The translations under genes and the position numbers were made by a program. Below the pieces are notes generated by a model, which searched no databases, had not been told where the DNA came from, and was given only the letters and a program-made list of their open reading frames with translations. Below are positions 35,908 through 45,323 of a stretch of DNA of 64,000 nucleotides, piece after piece; the first letter of the stretch is position 1, and every line of letters begins with the position of its first letter. The stretch covers positions 434,001-498,000 of the forward strand of contig NZ_JBNAIM010000002.1 of the NCBI RefSeq assembly GCF_052048135.1, read 5' to 3'. Source of the DNA: Pelagibacter sp052048135 (GTDB lineage Bacteria > Pseudomonadota > Alphaproteobacteria > Pelagibacterales > Pelagibacteraceae).

Positions 35908-36913
35908 TAAATTTAAATTCTTTATTACCTTTGGATATTTTTCCAATGATATAAGGCTTATAAGTTTTTGAAAAAAATCTATTTATTTTATTTAAATTTT
36001 TTGGTTTAATTATTAAACAAAAACCAACACCACAATTAAAAGTTCTTAGCATCTCATTATCGTTAATATTATTATTTTTTAACCATTTAAAAATTTTTGG
36101 AACTTTAATTTTATCTAAGTCAATCTCTGCACAAAAATTTTTAGGAATTATTCTTTTTATATTGTCTGGTAATCCACCTCCAGTGATATTTGCACAACCA
36201 TTAATTAAATTTTTTTTAAGTAAATTTAATATTTCTTTTACATAAATTTTTGTTGGTTTGATCAATTCTTTTTTTAAAAAAATATTTTTATGTATGTTTA
36301 TTTTTTTCTTTTTTATTATATTTCTTACTAAAGAATAACCATTAGAATGTAGACCACTTGATGGGATAGCTAAGATTAAATCGTTTTCTCTAATTTTATT
36401 TTTATTTAAAATTTTTTGTTCATCAACTACACCAACAGCAAATCCAGCTATATCAAACTTACCTTTTTCATAAGTCCCTGGCATCTCTGCAGTTTCTCCA
36501 CCAACCAATTCGCAATTTGAAATTTTACATCCTTTTATTACTCCTCTAATTATTGATTTAAGTTTAGGTAAATCAATTTTATTTATTGATACATAATCTA
36601 AAAAAAGAAGAGGTTTAGCACCTTGAACAATCAAATCATTTACACTCATTGCAACTAAATCAATTCCGATAGTATCGTATTTATTAATTAAGTTTGCGAT
36701 TTCAATTTTGGTTCCTACTCCATCAGTACATGCAACTATCTTAGGTCTTTTTATATTTTTTGGTATACTTGAAATGGAGCCAAACCCGCCAATATTGTTA
36801 TACTTTTTTTTGCCTTTTTTTCTTGTAGAGATAGAGGATATGAAATTAACAAATTTATCTGCAGCATCAATATCAACACCACTTTTTTTATATGTAAATT
36901 TAGTTTTATTCAT
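35885..36913 (-). CDS. purM: Phosphoribosylformylglycinamidine cyclo-ligase PurM
   Basis: AIR synthetase of purine synthesis. Typical motifs: YKKSGVDIDAAD at the start, GTKIEIA near 67, the GGETAEMPG block near 140 and ITGGGLPDNI near 240. 342 residues. Co-transcribed with purN; only 11 bp separate its start from the divergent DUF2066 gene, so promoters for both must overlap coding DNA. Confidence 0.96.
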   Translation of the reverse strand: MNKTKFTYKKSGVDIDAADKFVNFISSISTRKKGKKKYNNIGGFGSISSIPKNIKRPKIVACTDGVGTKIEIANLINKYDTIGIDLVAMSVNDLIVQGAKPLLFLDYVSINKIDLPKLKSIIRGVIKGCKISNCELVGGETAEMPGTYEKGKFDIAGFAVGVVDEQKILNKNKIRENDLILAIPSSGLHSNGYSLVRNIIKKKKINIHKNIFLKKELIKPTKIYVKEILNLLKKNLINGCANITGGGLPDNIKRIIPKNFCAEIDLDKIKVPKIFKWLKNNNINDNEMLRTFNCGVGFCLIIKPKNLNKINRFFSKTYKPYIIGKISKGNKEFKFNGKIDWS

Positions 36914-36924
36914 TATTATAAGGC

Positions 36925-38001
36925 ATGGTAATTAGATTTAAAAAATATTCAAAAATCTTATATATTTTTTTTATTACTCTATCTTTATTTTTATTTTTTT
37001 TTTCCACAGATAAAGTTGAAGCAAAATCTTTTAATATTGAAAATATTGAAGTTTCAAAGCCTTTTGAAATAAATTTTGATAAAAATAAGGTTGTAGATGA
37101 CGGATTTATTAAGGCTTTTTCAGAACTGATTTTAAGGTTAACCACTTCCTCAGATCACAATGTAATTAATAAAGTAAGATTAAACCAAATTAAAGGAATG
37201 ATAGAGTCTTTTACAATTAAGGAAGAAAAATTTATAAACGAAATTTATTACGTAAATTTAGGTGTTTCTTTCAATAAAAAAAAAATTTTTAAATATCTAG
37301 AAAATAATAATATATTTCCATCGATTCCTAAAAAAAAAAATTTTTTATTTATTCCAATTATAATTGATGAAGATAAAAAAAATTTAGCTTTATTTTCTGA
37401 TAGTAAAATATTTAATGAGTGGAATGATTATAAAGAAAGCTTTTATCTTATTGACTACTTATTACCAACTGAAGATCTAGAGGATATAAATTTAATTAAA
37501 AAAAATTATGATGAAATTGAGAAATACAATTTTGCAGAAATTGTAAATAAATATAACTTAAGTGACTCAATTATTACTTTAATTTTTAAAAATCAAAATA
37601 ATATTAGGATATTATCAAGGGTTACTGTTAACGATAATATAGTTTTAAAAAATTTGTCATTTTCTAATGTAGATTTAAATAACAAACAAAATAGGGAAAA
37701 CTTGATTAGTAATTTAAAAATTGTGTATGAAGATTATTGGAAAAATTTTAATAAAATTAATACTTCTTTAAAGTTTCCAATTTATATTAAGATTAAAGGA
37801 AATAATAATCTAAAAGTTTCAAATTTTGAGAATACTTTGAATGAAATTGATTTAATTTATGATTATTATATTTTGAAATTTGATAAAGATTTTATTTATT
37901 ACCATATTATTTTTAATGGGACGCCAGATAATTTTTTAAAATTTATGAAAAAAAAGAGCTTTGATTTAAATACCCAAAATAAAACATGGGTTTTAAAATG
38001 A
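36925..38001 (+). CDS. Secreted DUF2066-type protein
   Basis: A 358-residue protein with a strong N-terminal signal or anchor segment (basic residues, then ILYIFFITLSLFLFFF) and a region after it (FEINFDKNKVVDDGFIKAFSELILRLTT in outline) resembling DUF2066, found in proteobacteria beside purM and hda. Probably periplasmic. It shares ATGA with hda. Function unknown; family call moderate because the C-terminal half is divergent. Confidence 0.65.
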   Translation: MVIRFKKYSKILYIFFITLSLFLFFFSTDKVEAKSFNIENIEVSKPFEINFDKNKVVDDGFIKAFSELILRLTTSSDHNVINKVRLNQIKGMIESFTIKEEKFINEIYYVNLGVSFNKKKIFKYLENNNIFPSIPKKKNFLFIPIIIDEDKKNLALFSDSKIFNEWNDYKESFYLIDYLLPTEDLEDINLIKKNYDEIEKYNFAEIVNKYNLSDSIITLIFKNQNNIRILSRVTVNDNIVLKNLSFSNVDLNNKQNRENLISNLKIVYEDYWKNFNKINTSLKFPIYIKIKGNNNLKVSNFENTLNEIDLIYDYYILKFDKDFIYYHIIFNGTPDNFLKFMKKKSFDLNTQNKTWVLK

Positions 38002-38660
38002 AAGATTTAAATCAAGAAATAATTAAATTTGACTATGATCAGAATTTTAAAGATGATGATTTTTATGTATCTAAAAGCAATAAACATATTTTTGACTTAT
38101 TAAATAGATGGCCTAAATGGGAAAAAAATTTTCTTAATATAAGTGGAGAGAACTTTTCAGGAAAGACACATTTAATTAATATTTTTTTAAAAAAATTTAA
38201 AGGCATAAAAATCGAATCAAATTTGTTAAAAAATGAAGATTTAAAAAAAATTAAGATTCATCAAAACATAGTTTTGGAAAATTTGAATACAGCAGTTAAT
38301 GAAGAGCTTTTTTTTACACTATGTAATATTATTGAACAGGATAACAAGTATTTAATTGTTACATCAAATCAGCCAATTGTGAATTTGGAATTTAATTTAA
38401 ATGATTTAAAATCAAGATCAAAAAACTTTCTTTTACAAAATATTGATAAACCTGATGATGATTTAATATTTGCTTTAATTTTAAAAAATTTGTCTGATCG
38501 TCAAATATTGTTAGATAAAAAGTTAATTGATTTTATAATTAAAAGAATTGATAGATCATATGGAAAAATAATTGATTTTATATATAAGATTGATGAGATT
38601 AGTTTAAAAAAAAAAAAATCAATTGATTTTAAAATAATCAAAGAAGTTTTGGGGGAATAA
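37998..38660 (+). CDS. hda: DnaA-like regulatory protein (Hda/HdaA)
   Basis: AAA+ homologue of DnaA domain III that, in relatives, works with the sliding clamp to inactivate DnaA-ATP. A divergent P-loop (GENFSGKTHL, about 52-61) is visible, followed by a LENLNTA Walker B-like strand and LKSRSKN. About 220 residues. The N-terminus is QEIIKFDY; a clamp-binding motif is not obvious. The ATG at 37998 overlaps the upstream stop (ATGA). Next to purM/aspS as in other alphaproteobacteria. Confidence 0.8.
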   Translation: MKDLNQEIIKFDYDQNFKDDDFYVSKSNKHIFDLLNRWPKWEKNFLNISGENFSGKTHLINIFLKKFKGIKIESNLLKNEDLKKIKIHQNIVLENLNTAVNEELFFTLCNIIEQDNKYLIVTSNQPIVNLEFNLNDLKSRSKNFLLQNIDKPDDDLIFALILKNLSDRQILLDKKLIDFIIKRIDRSYGKIIDFIYKIDEISLKKKKSIDFKIIKEVLGE

Positions 38661-40445
38661 TTGAACAAATATAGAAGTCACAATTGTAATGAATTAAGAA
38701 AAAAAAATGTTGGAAACAAGGTTTTGATTTCAGGATGGATCAATAAAAAACGGGACCATGGAAATCTTTTATTCATTGACCTCAGAGACAATTATGGAAT
38801 CACCCAATGCATTATAGATAAAGAAAATAAAAATTTCATTGATTTAGAAAAAATGCAACTTGAAACTGTCATACAAATTGAAGGTATAGTTGTTAACAGA
38901 TCAAGTGAAACAATTAATAAAGATATTGAAACAGGAGAAATAGAAGTTTCAATAAACAATTTTATTGTTTTAGGCACATGTAAAGAATTACCTATGCCTA
39001 TTTTTAGTGATCAAGAATATTCTGAAGAAATTAGATTAAAGTATAGATTTTTAGATTTAAGAAGAAAAAAAATACATGAAAATATAATTTTAAGATCAAA
39101 GGTTATTTCATTCATAAGAAATGAAATGAATAAATTTGGGTTTTTAGAATTTCAAACTCCAATACTTACTTCATCAAGTCCTGAGGGTGCGAGAGATTTT
39201 TTAGTTCCTAGTAGATTGAATCCAGGAAAATTCTATGCATTACCACAGGCACCTCAGCAATTTAAACAATTAATAATGGTCTCTGGGTTTGATAAATATT
39301 TTCAAATTGCCCCATGTTTCAGAGATGAAGATGCTCGAGCTGATCGTAGTCCAGGTGAATTTTATCAATTAGATTTAGAAATGTCATTTGTTGAACAAGA
39401 AGATGTATTTAACGTAGTAGAGAAATTATTAGTTAATACATTTAAAAAATTTTCAAATAAAAAATTATTGTACGAAAAGTTTCCTAAAATTACATATGCT
39501 GATGCATTATTAAAATATGGAACTGATAAACCAGATCTTAGAAATCCATTAGAAATTCATGATATAACAGAAGTTTTTTCAAGAGATGACGTGTCATTTG
39601 AAATCTTTAAAAAACTTGTAAAAACTGGCTCTAGAGTAAGATGCATAGTTACTAAAAACACAAAAGATAAACCAAGAAGTTTTTTTGATAATATTGATAA
39701 ATGGGCAAAAGATCAGGGTGCATCTGGTTTAGCTTATTTTACGTTTGAAAAAGATAAAGAAATTTTTGCCAAGGGCCCTATAGGAAAGTTTTTTTCAAAA
39801 GATTCATTAACAGAGCTAATGAATAAAACAAATTCCAAGGTAGGAGATAGTATTTTTTTGGCTTGCAGTAAACAAAAAGAATTAGAAAAAATTACAGCAC
39901 TAGCTAGAGATAAAATTGCTAAAGATTTAAATTTGATTGATGAAAATATTTTTGCTTTTTGTTGGATTGTAGATTACCCAATGTTTGAAAGAGATGATCA
40001 AACAAATAAAATTGGTTTTAGCCATAATCCTTTTTCAATGCCACAAGGAGATATCGAAAAAATAAATTTTGAGAATCCTTTAAATATTCTAGCTTATCAA
40101 TATGATATTGTATGTAATGGTATAGAACTATCTTCTGGAGCAATAAGAAATCATATTCCAGAATTAATGTATAAATTGTTTGCGGTAGCTGGTTATGACA
40201 AAAAGCAAGTTGATGAAAAATTTAGTGGAATGATTAATGCATTGAGCTATGGTGCTCCACCTCATGGAGGAATAGCTCCAGGAATTGATAGAATAGTAAT
40301 GTTGCTAGCTAATGAAAAAAATATTAGAGAAGTGACGATGTTTCCAATGAATCAAAATGCACAGGATTTGATGATGAATGCTCCATCAACTGTAAGTGAA
40401 AATCAATTAAAAGAATTAAACTTATCTTTGAAAGTGAAAAAATAG
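38661..40445 (+). CDS. aspS: Aspartyl-tRNA synthetase
   Basis: Class II synthetase, bacterial type. OB-fold anticodon domain (GWINKKRDHGNLLFIDLRD), motif 2 (FRDEDARADRSPGEFYQLD), the bacterial GAD insertion (about 310-410) and motif 3 (GIAPGIDRIVMLL). 594 residues. The start codon is TTG, directly after the hda stop, with GGGGGAA as Shine-Dalgarno. Many alphaproteobacterial forms also charge tRNA-Asn; this cannot be told here. Confidence 0.96.
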   Translation: MNKYRSHNCNELRKKNVGNKVLISGWINKKRDHGNLLFIDLRDNYGITQCIIDKENKNFIDLEKMQLETVIQIEGIVVNRSSETINKDIETGEIEVSINNFIVLGTCKELPMPIFSDQEYSEEIRLKYRFLDLRRKKIHENIILRSKVISFIRNEMNKFGFLEFQTPILTSSSPEGARDFLVPSRLNPGKFYALPQAPQQFKQLIMVSGFDKYFQIAPCFRDEDARADRSPGEFYQLDLEMSFVEQEDVFNVVEKLLVNTFKKFSNKKLLYEKFPKITYADALLKYGTDKPDLRNPLEIHDITEVFSRDDVSFEIFKKLVKTGSRVRCIVTKNTKDKPRSFFDNIDKWAKDQGASGLAYFTFEKDKEIFAKGPIGKFFSKDSLTELMNKTNSKVGDSIFLACSKQKELEKITALARDKIAKDLNLIDENIFAFCWIVDYPMFERDDQTNKIGFSHNPFSMPQGDIEKINFENPLNILAYQYDIVCNGIELSSGAIRNHIPELMYKLFAVAGYDKKQVDEKFSGMINALSYGAPPHGGIAPGIDRIVMLLANEKNIREVTMFPMNQNAQDLMMNAPSTVSENQLKELNLSLKVKK

Positions 40446-40446
40446 T

Positions 40447-41271
40447 CTATTTTTTTCCTTTAAGGCTGATTTTTACATCAGATAAATCAACTAAATTTTT
40501 CTTATAATTATTTCTCACAAACCCTTTACTAGTAATATCTTTAACTATTTTTAATAATTGGTTTTGATCTTCTGAATTTTGTCCTTCTATATGTGAGTTT
40601 TCTGAAGTTCCAATTGCAGGTGTATGAGCAAGATCTTCTCTATTTTGATAAGATATTGCTAGTTCTCTAAATATATAGTCTAATATTGATGATGCACTCA
40701 GAATTCTATCGTTCCCGTAAACTTTTCCTGAAGGTTCAAATTTTGTGCCAACAAATGCGCTTATAAATTCATCAAGCGGAACTCCATATTGTAATCCAAG
40801 AGAAACAGCGATTGCGAAATTATTCATTAAAGCTTTAACTAATTCACCTTCTTTACTTGTATCTATAAAAATTTCACCAATTTTTCCATCTTCATATTCA
40901 CCAGTGTGTAAATAAACTTTATGATCTCCAATAGTTGCTTTTTGAATATAGCCTTTTCGTCTATCAGGCATGCTGTGCCTTTTTCCATTTTTTTCTTGAT
41001 TATTGTTTTGAGAATTTATTATGTTTTCTATTTTTTGTGATGAAGTCTCTTTTTTATCTGACAATATATTTAATTCATTACTATCAACAATTTTTTTGTT
41101 ATTTGGATCTAGGCTTTTAGTTTTTCTATTATCTAATTTGACATCCAATATCTCAAACTTTCCATCATCTCTTTTTTCTAGATTTTTAAGTTCAGTTTCG
41201 TTTATATCATCCAAATAATGATTTACTTTAAAAGTGCATGTATAATATGTTTCTACTAAATATTTTGCCAT
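40447..41271 (-). CDS. Stand-alone TSCPD-domain protein, like the C-terminus of class II ribonucleotide reductase
   Basis: A 274-residue protein. Residues about 98-210 closely resemble the TSCPD domain near the C-terminus of alphaproteobacterial B12-dependent ribonucleotide reductase NrdJ (RRKGYIQKA, HTGEYEDGKIGEIFID, ALMNNFAIAVSLGLQYGVP, SILDYIFRELA). The catalytic barrel is absent. The N-terminal 50 residues (KYLVETYYTCTFKVNHYL) form a separate small domain, joined by a Ser/Asn/Lys linker. Only one cysteine (C12) exists, so the redox cysteine pair of NrdJ is missing. A regulatory or RNR-accessory role is inferred. Its stop is 1 bp from that of aspS. Confidence 0.75.
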   Translation of the reverse strand: MAKYLVETYYTCTFKVNHYLDDINETELKNLEKRDDGKFEILDVKLDNRKTKSLDPNNKKIVDSNELNILSDKKETSSQKIENIINSQNNNQEKNGKRHSMPDRRKGYIQKATIGDHKVYLHTGEYEDGKIGEIFIDTSKEGELVKALMNNFAIAVSLGLQYGVPLDEFISAFVGTKFEPSGKVYGNDRILSASSILDYIFRELAISYQNREDLAHTPAIGTSENSHIEGQNSEDQNQLLKIVKDITSKGFVRNNYKKNLVDLSDVKISLKGKK

Positions 41272-41388
41272 TTAACCCCAACTATTTTAAAATTAATTTG
41301 AATAATGAATCAATTAATTTATATACAAAAACAAATTTTAGTCTAATTTAATTTATACAATTTAGAATTGAAAAAAATTTAACTTTTT

Positions 41389-41748
41389 ATGTTGACACTT
41401 TTAAAAAAAATTTTCATTTGGTGGAATCAAGATACCTTTGGAACAAAAATTAAAACTATTTTATTTGGAAAATTTGTTGGAAAAGATCATTTTGGCAATA
41501 AATATTATGAGAGCAAAAATGGAAAAAGATGGGTTATTTATGCAGAAGAAATTGATGCATCAAAGATACCTGTAGAGTGGTATTCATGGATTCATTTTAC
41601 ACCTAATAAAATTGAAAAAAATCATGATTTAAAAAAATATGATTGGCAAAAACCTCATCAGCCTAATTTGACAGGCACAAACTCAGCTTATTATCCAAAT
41701 AAAAACAAAGATGCTATTAAAAAAAAATATAAAACCTGGAAAAATTAG
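41389..41748 (+). CDS. NDUFA12-family complex I accessory subunit
   Basis: A 119-residue homologue of the complex I accessory subunit NDUFA12 (B17.2), characteristic of alphaproteobacteria and mitochondria. Motifs: WNQDTFGTKIKTILFGKFVGKD (in part FGTKI and GKFVGKD), YYESKNGKRWVIY and VPVEWYSWIHF. It sits just before a DUF2155 gene, the usual alphaproteobacterial pair. The 117 bp upstream are A+T-rich and hold its promoter; I see no RNA gene there. Confidence 0.9.
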   Translation: MLTLLKKIFIWWNQDTFGTKIKTILFGKFVGKDHFGNKYYESKNGKRWVIYAEEIDASKIPVEWYSWIHFTPNKIEKNHDLKKYDWQKPHQPNLTGTNSAYYPNKNKDAIKKKYKTWKN

Positions 41749-42112
41749 TTTAAAAATATTTTACTTAATTTTATTTTTTTTTATCTCATCTAGCTTACAA
41801 TCTAATGAAAATCTAGAAGGTAATTTTACTGACATAAAAATTTTAGATAAAATTTCATCAAAAAATATCTTATTAAAATTAAAAAATGGCGAAGATACAA
41901 AATACAAAGATTTGTTAATTAAAAGCTTAAAATGTAAAAACTCAGAATTTGATGATAATCCTGAAACTACTGCATATATCCAAGTCAGTGATTTAACTAA
42001 TAAAGATAAAAACGATGTTTTTGTTTTTAATGGATGGATGTTTTCATCGAGTCCTTCAATTGCTCCTTTTGATCATCCTGTTTACGATATTTGGCTAGTT
42101 GGTTGTTATTAA
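41711..42112 (+). CDS. DUF2155-family secreted protein
   Basis: A 133-residue protein with an N-terminal signal segment (KIFYLILFFFISSSLQS) and the family C-terminus FNGWMFSSSPSIAPFDHPVYDIWLVGC. The first ATG overlaps NDUFA12 by 38 bp and no later start exists before the signal region, so I keep it. Two cysteines (KCKNSE and the VGCY end) could form a disulfide in the periplasm. The function of DUF2155 is unknown. Its TAA shares TTAA with the accC stop on the other strand. Confidence 0.85.
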   Translation: MLLKKNIKPGKISLKIFYLILFFFISSSLQSNENLEGNFTDIKILDKISSKNILLKLKNGEDTKYKDLLIKSLKCKNSEFDDNPETTAYIQVSDLTNKDKNDVFVFNGWMFSSSPSIAPFDHPVYDIWLVGCY

Positions 42113-43446
42113 ACTATTTTTTCATTATCAAGCCAGCTCACATTAAAATCTGAATTAATAAATTTTTTGTGATTTAATAGCTTTTTGTGCAATGGAATAG
42201 TTGTGGTTATACCTTCGATTACAAATTCATCTAAAGATCTATTCATTCTTTGAATTGCTTCAACTCTGTTTCTTCCATGACAAATCAGTTTGCAAATCAT
42301 ACTATCGTAGTAAGGGGTCACTTTATAGCCTTGAAATATAGCACCATCGACTCTAGTTCTAAAACCTGAGGGTTGGTGACACATACCTATTGTACCTGGT
42401 GATGGTTGGAAATTTTTGCTTGCATCCTCTGCATTTATCCTGCATTCAATTGCATGTCCTCTTGGATTAATATCGGACTGTTTTAAAGCTGTTTCTCCTG
42501 TATATGCAATATGAATTTGTTCTTTAATAATATCAATACCAGTTACCATTTCTGATACTGGATGCTCTACTTGAACTCTCGTATTCATTTCTAAAAAATA
42601 AAATTTTCCATCCTCATAAATAAACTCCACTGTTCCAGCACCCTCATAACCAATTTTGCTAACCATATTGACAGTTTTTTCAAAAAGGTCTTTTCTTATT
42701 TCATCGGTAAGAACAGGACTAGGTGTTTCTTCAATTAATTTCTGATGCCTTCTTTGAACAGAACAGTCTCTTTCATGCAAATGAACAGTTCTATTTTTCC
42801 CTGCTAAAATTTGAACTTCTATATGTCTTGGATTTTGAAAAAATTTTTCAATATAAACTTCATTATTTCCAAAATATTTTTGTGCTTCAGATTTTGCTGT
42901 TGAAAAAAGTGTTTCAAAATCTTCCTCTTTATGCACAATTTTCATTCCTTTTCCTCCTCCACCTCCTGAGGCCTTGATTAGTATTGGAAAGCCAATCTTA
43001 TTACAAAGTTCTTTTGCTTCCTTAATATCTTTTACACCACCTTCTGAACCTTCAATTACAGGCAGTCCATTTTCTTTTGCAATTTTTTTTGCTTGAATTT
43101 TGTCACCCATCATTTTTATATGTTGAGAGGATGCTCCAATAAATTTTATATTATTTTCCTCTAATATTTTTGCAAAGTTTGCATTTTCAGATAAAAATCC
43201 ATAACCAGGATGAACAGCTTCAGCTCCTGTTAAGTCAATTGCTGATAACAAGGCTGGGATATTTAAATAACTATTTGCTGGTTGATGAGATCCTATGCAA
43301 ACACTTTCATCAGCTAATCTGACATGCATACTTTCTCTGTCAACATCAGAATGAACAGCAACTGTTGAGATGCCCCATTCTTTGCATGCTCTAATTACTC
43401 TAACTGCAATTTCTCCACGGTTCGCAATTAAAATTTTTTTGAACAT
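42109..43446 (-). CDS. accC: Acetyl-CoA carboxylase, biotin carboxylase subunit
   Basis: ATP-dependent carboxylation of biotin on AccB, the first step of fatty-acid synthesis. ILIANRGEIAVRVIRA opens the protein; the ATP-grasp domain has KASGGGGGKGM, RDCSVQRRHQKLIEE and FLEMNTRVQVEHPV. 445 residues. Start overlaps the accB stop by one base (TAATG). Confidence 0.97.
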   Translation of the reverse strand: MFKKILIANRGEIAVRVIRACKEWGISTVAVHSDVDRESMHVRLADESVCIGSHQPANSYLNIPALLSAIDLTGAEAVHPGYGFLSENANFAKILEENNIKFIGASSQHIKMMGDKIQAKKIAKENGLPVIEGSEGGVKDIKEAKELCNKIGFPILIKASGGGGGKGMKIVHKEEDFETLFSTAKSEAQKYFGNNEVYIEKFFQNPRHIEVQILAGKNRTVHLHERDCSVQRRHQKLIEETPSPVLTDEIRKDLFEKTVNMVSKIGYEGAGTVEFIYEDGKFYFLEMNTRVQVEHPVSEMVTGIDIIKEQIHIAYTGETALKQSDINPRGHAIECRINAEDASKNFQPSPGTIGMCHQPSGFRTRVDGAIFQGYKVTPYYDSMICKLICHGRNRVEAIQRMNRSLDEFVIEGITTTIPLHKKLLNHKKFINSDFNVSWLDNEKIV

Positions 43447-43877
43447 TACTCTAAAACAACTAAGACTTGACCAAATTCAACTGGTTGCCCATCTGAGACA
43501 AGAATCTGTTTCACTATACCATCTGAAGTTGATGGAACATGATTCATTGTTTTCATAGCTTCAACAATCATAATAGTGTCACCTTTTTTAATTTTTTTTC
43601 CAACTTCTATAAATTTTTTAGCCCCTGGTTCTGGAGCGTGATAAGCAGTGCCAATTATTGGAGATGTAATTTCAATACCAGAATTAATACTGGTAGTAGC
43701 CTTAGGATTGTCATCTATAGTAGATTTATTTTGAATTGGTATTGATTGGTTATTTATAGATACATTGTTTTTAGAAACTTTAATTTTTGTATCTTTCTCT
43801 GTATATTCTAATTCAGTTAAGTTAAACTCCTCTAAACAATCAGTTAATTCTTTAATTATTTTTTTATCAATTTTCAT
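43446..43877 (-). CDS. accB: Biotin carboxyl carrier protein
   Basis: A 143-residue carrier with an N-terminal segment, a Ser/Asn/Thr-rich linker (about 38-68) and a biotinyl domain (about 69-143). The biotin lysine is K109 in EAMKTMNHV, where the common AMKM is AMKT. It overlaps aroQ by 11 bp. Confidence 0.95.
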   Translation of the reverse strand: MKIDKKIIKELTDCLEEFNLTELEYTEKDTKIKVSKNNVSINNQSIPIQNKSTIDDNPKATTSINSGIEITSPIIGTAYHAPEPGAKKFIEVGKKIKKGDTIMIVEAMKTMNHVPSTSDGIVKQILVSDGQPVEFGQVLVVLE

Positions 43878-44313
43878 TTTTTAAAAGCTTTTGCATAGAA
43901 ATTATGGCTAAAATATAACCTTCAGCACCTAACCCAAAAATACCGCCAGTAACTATATCACTTATTAATGATTTTTGTCTAAATTCTTCCCTTTTATATA
44001 TATTTGATATGTGTAATTCAATTATTGGTTTCTTGAACAGACTTAAGGCATCTCTTATTGCAACTGATGTGTGTGTAAATGCTGCAGCATTAATTATCAT
44101 ACCAGCAAAATTTTTTCTGGACTCTTGAATAATATTTACTAATTCACCCTCTATATTAGATTGGGTAAAATTAACATTTAAACCTAGTTCCTTTGATTTA
44201 TCTAAACAATTTTTTTTTAATTTTTCAAATGTAATAGACCCATATTGTGATTGTTCTCTCTCTCCTAATAGATTAAGATTGGGACCATTGATAATAATAA
44301 TTTTATTATTCAT
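43867..44313 (-). CDS. aroQ: 3-dehydroquinate dehydratase, type II
   Basis: Third shikimate-pathway step. NGPNLNLLGERE with the catalytic arginine, QYGS with the catalytic tyrosine, INAAAFTHTSVAIRDAL and the HISNIYKREEFR block are all present; 148 residues. First gene of aroQ-accB-accC, divergent from thiS across 16 bp. Confidence 0.96.
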   Translation of the reverse strand: MNNKIIIINGPNLNLLGEREQSQYGSITFEKLKKNCLDKSKELGLNVNFTQSNIEGELVNIIQESRKNFAGMIINAAAFTHTSVAIRDALSLFKKPIIELHISNIYKREEFRQKSLISDIVTGGIFGLGAEGYILAIISMQKLLKNEN

Positions 44314-44329
44314 TCAGCTCTTATATACG

Positions 44330-44548
44330 ATGAAAAAAATAAAAAAAATAAAAATTAAGTTAAATGGTAAAAGTAAAACTTTGCAGTCTAGTACTAATTT
44401 AAGCAATCTTGTGAAAAATTTAAAAATACCAATAAAAAAAGTAGCAATCGAAGTGAATCAAGAAATAATAGATAAAAAAAAATTAGATAAAATATTATTA
44501 AAAAAAGATGATAGAATTGAAATAGTCCATTTCATAGGGGGTGGTTAA
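44330..44548 (+). CDS. thiS: Thiamine biosynthesis sulfur carrier ThiS
   Basis: Ubiquitin-like sulfur carrier ending in Gly-Gly (HFIGGG), the residue that is thiocarboxylated. The ATG at 44330 gives 72 residues with a very lysine-rich N-terminus; the frame extends further upstream, but into the aroQ start region. It overlaps thiG by 8 bp. No thiF, thiO or thiC is in the window. Confidence 0.9.
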   Translation: MKKIKKIKIKLNGKSKTLQSSTNLSNLVKNLKIPIKKVAIEVNQEIIDKKKLDKILLKKDDRIEIVHFIGGG

Positions 44549-45323
44549 TTTGAAAAAAGATAAATTTATAGTCGCAAATAAGATATTTAATTCTAGATTA
44601 ATTGTTGGAACTGGAAAATATAAAAATATGAATGAATGCGCAAAAGCAATAATGCTTTCTGGTGCAGATATAGTCACAGTAGCTGTAAGAAGAGTGAATA
44701 TTACAGATAAGAAAAAACCTCTATTAATGGATTTTATCGATCCAAAGAAAATAACTTATTTACCTAATACTGCTGGATGCTTTAATTCTAAAGAAGCTTT
44801 AAGGACTTTAAGATTAGCTAGAGAAATAGGAGGTTGGAAATTAGTAAAGCTAGAAGTTTTGGGGGATAAAAAAAACTTGTTTCCTGAAATGATTGAAACA
44901 CTTAAGTCAACAGAGATTTTATCAAAAGAAGGATTTAAAGTAATGGTTTATTGTAATGACGATCCATTAATGGCTAAGAGATTAGAAAATGCTGGCGCAT
45001 GTGCAATTATGCCTTTAGCAGCTCCGATTGGTTCAGGTCTAGGTATTCAAAATAAAATCAACATTAAGATTATTAGAAAACAAACTAAGTTGCCTTTAAT
45101 CATTGACGCTGGACTTGGCCAAGCATCTGATGCCACAATTGCTATGGAACTTGGTTGTGATGGTGTCCTAGTAAATACAGCTATTGCTAAAGCAAAAAAA
45201 CCATTTGATATGGCTTTAGCTTTTAAGAATGCTGTAATAGCAGGTCGATTATCGTACCTTTCTGGAAGAATTGAAAAAAATTTAATGGGAAATCCATCCT
45301 CACCAAAAAAAGGAATTATTTAG
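44541..45323 (+). CDS. thiG: Thiazole synthase ThiG
   Basis: Builds the thiazole phosphate of thiamine from deoxyxylulose phosphate, dehydroglycine and ThiS thiocarboxylate. The Schiff-base lysine is K103 in LVKLEVLGD; IVGTGKY near 21-27 and the phosphate-binding APIGSGLGI and VLVNTAIAKA are present. About 260 residues. The start is GTG at 44541 inside the thiS end, or TTG at 44550 just after the thiS stop; GGGGG before the GTG is a usable Shine-Dalgarno. Confidence 0.94.
   Translation: MVNLKKDKFIVANKIFNSRLIVGTGKYKNMNECAKAIMLSGADIVTVAVRRVNITDKKKPLLMDFIDPKKITYLPNTAGCFNSKEALRTLRLAREIGGWKLVKLEVLGDKKNLFPEMIETLKSTEILSKEGFKVMVYCNDDPLMAKRLENAGACAIMPLAAPIGSGLGIQNKINIKIIRKQTKLPLIIDAGLGQASDATIAMELGCDGVLVNTAIAKAKKPFDMALAFKNAVIAGRLSYLSGRIEKNLMGNPSSPKKGII

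Noticed and set aside
41272..41388. tRNA or small RNA gene in one of the longer gene-free stretches
   Set aside because: The stretch is nearly all A and T with no cloverleaf, TTCRA box or strong hairpin.
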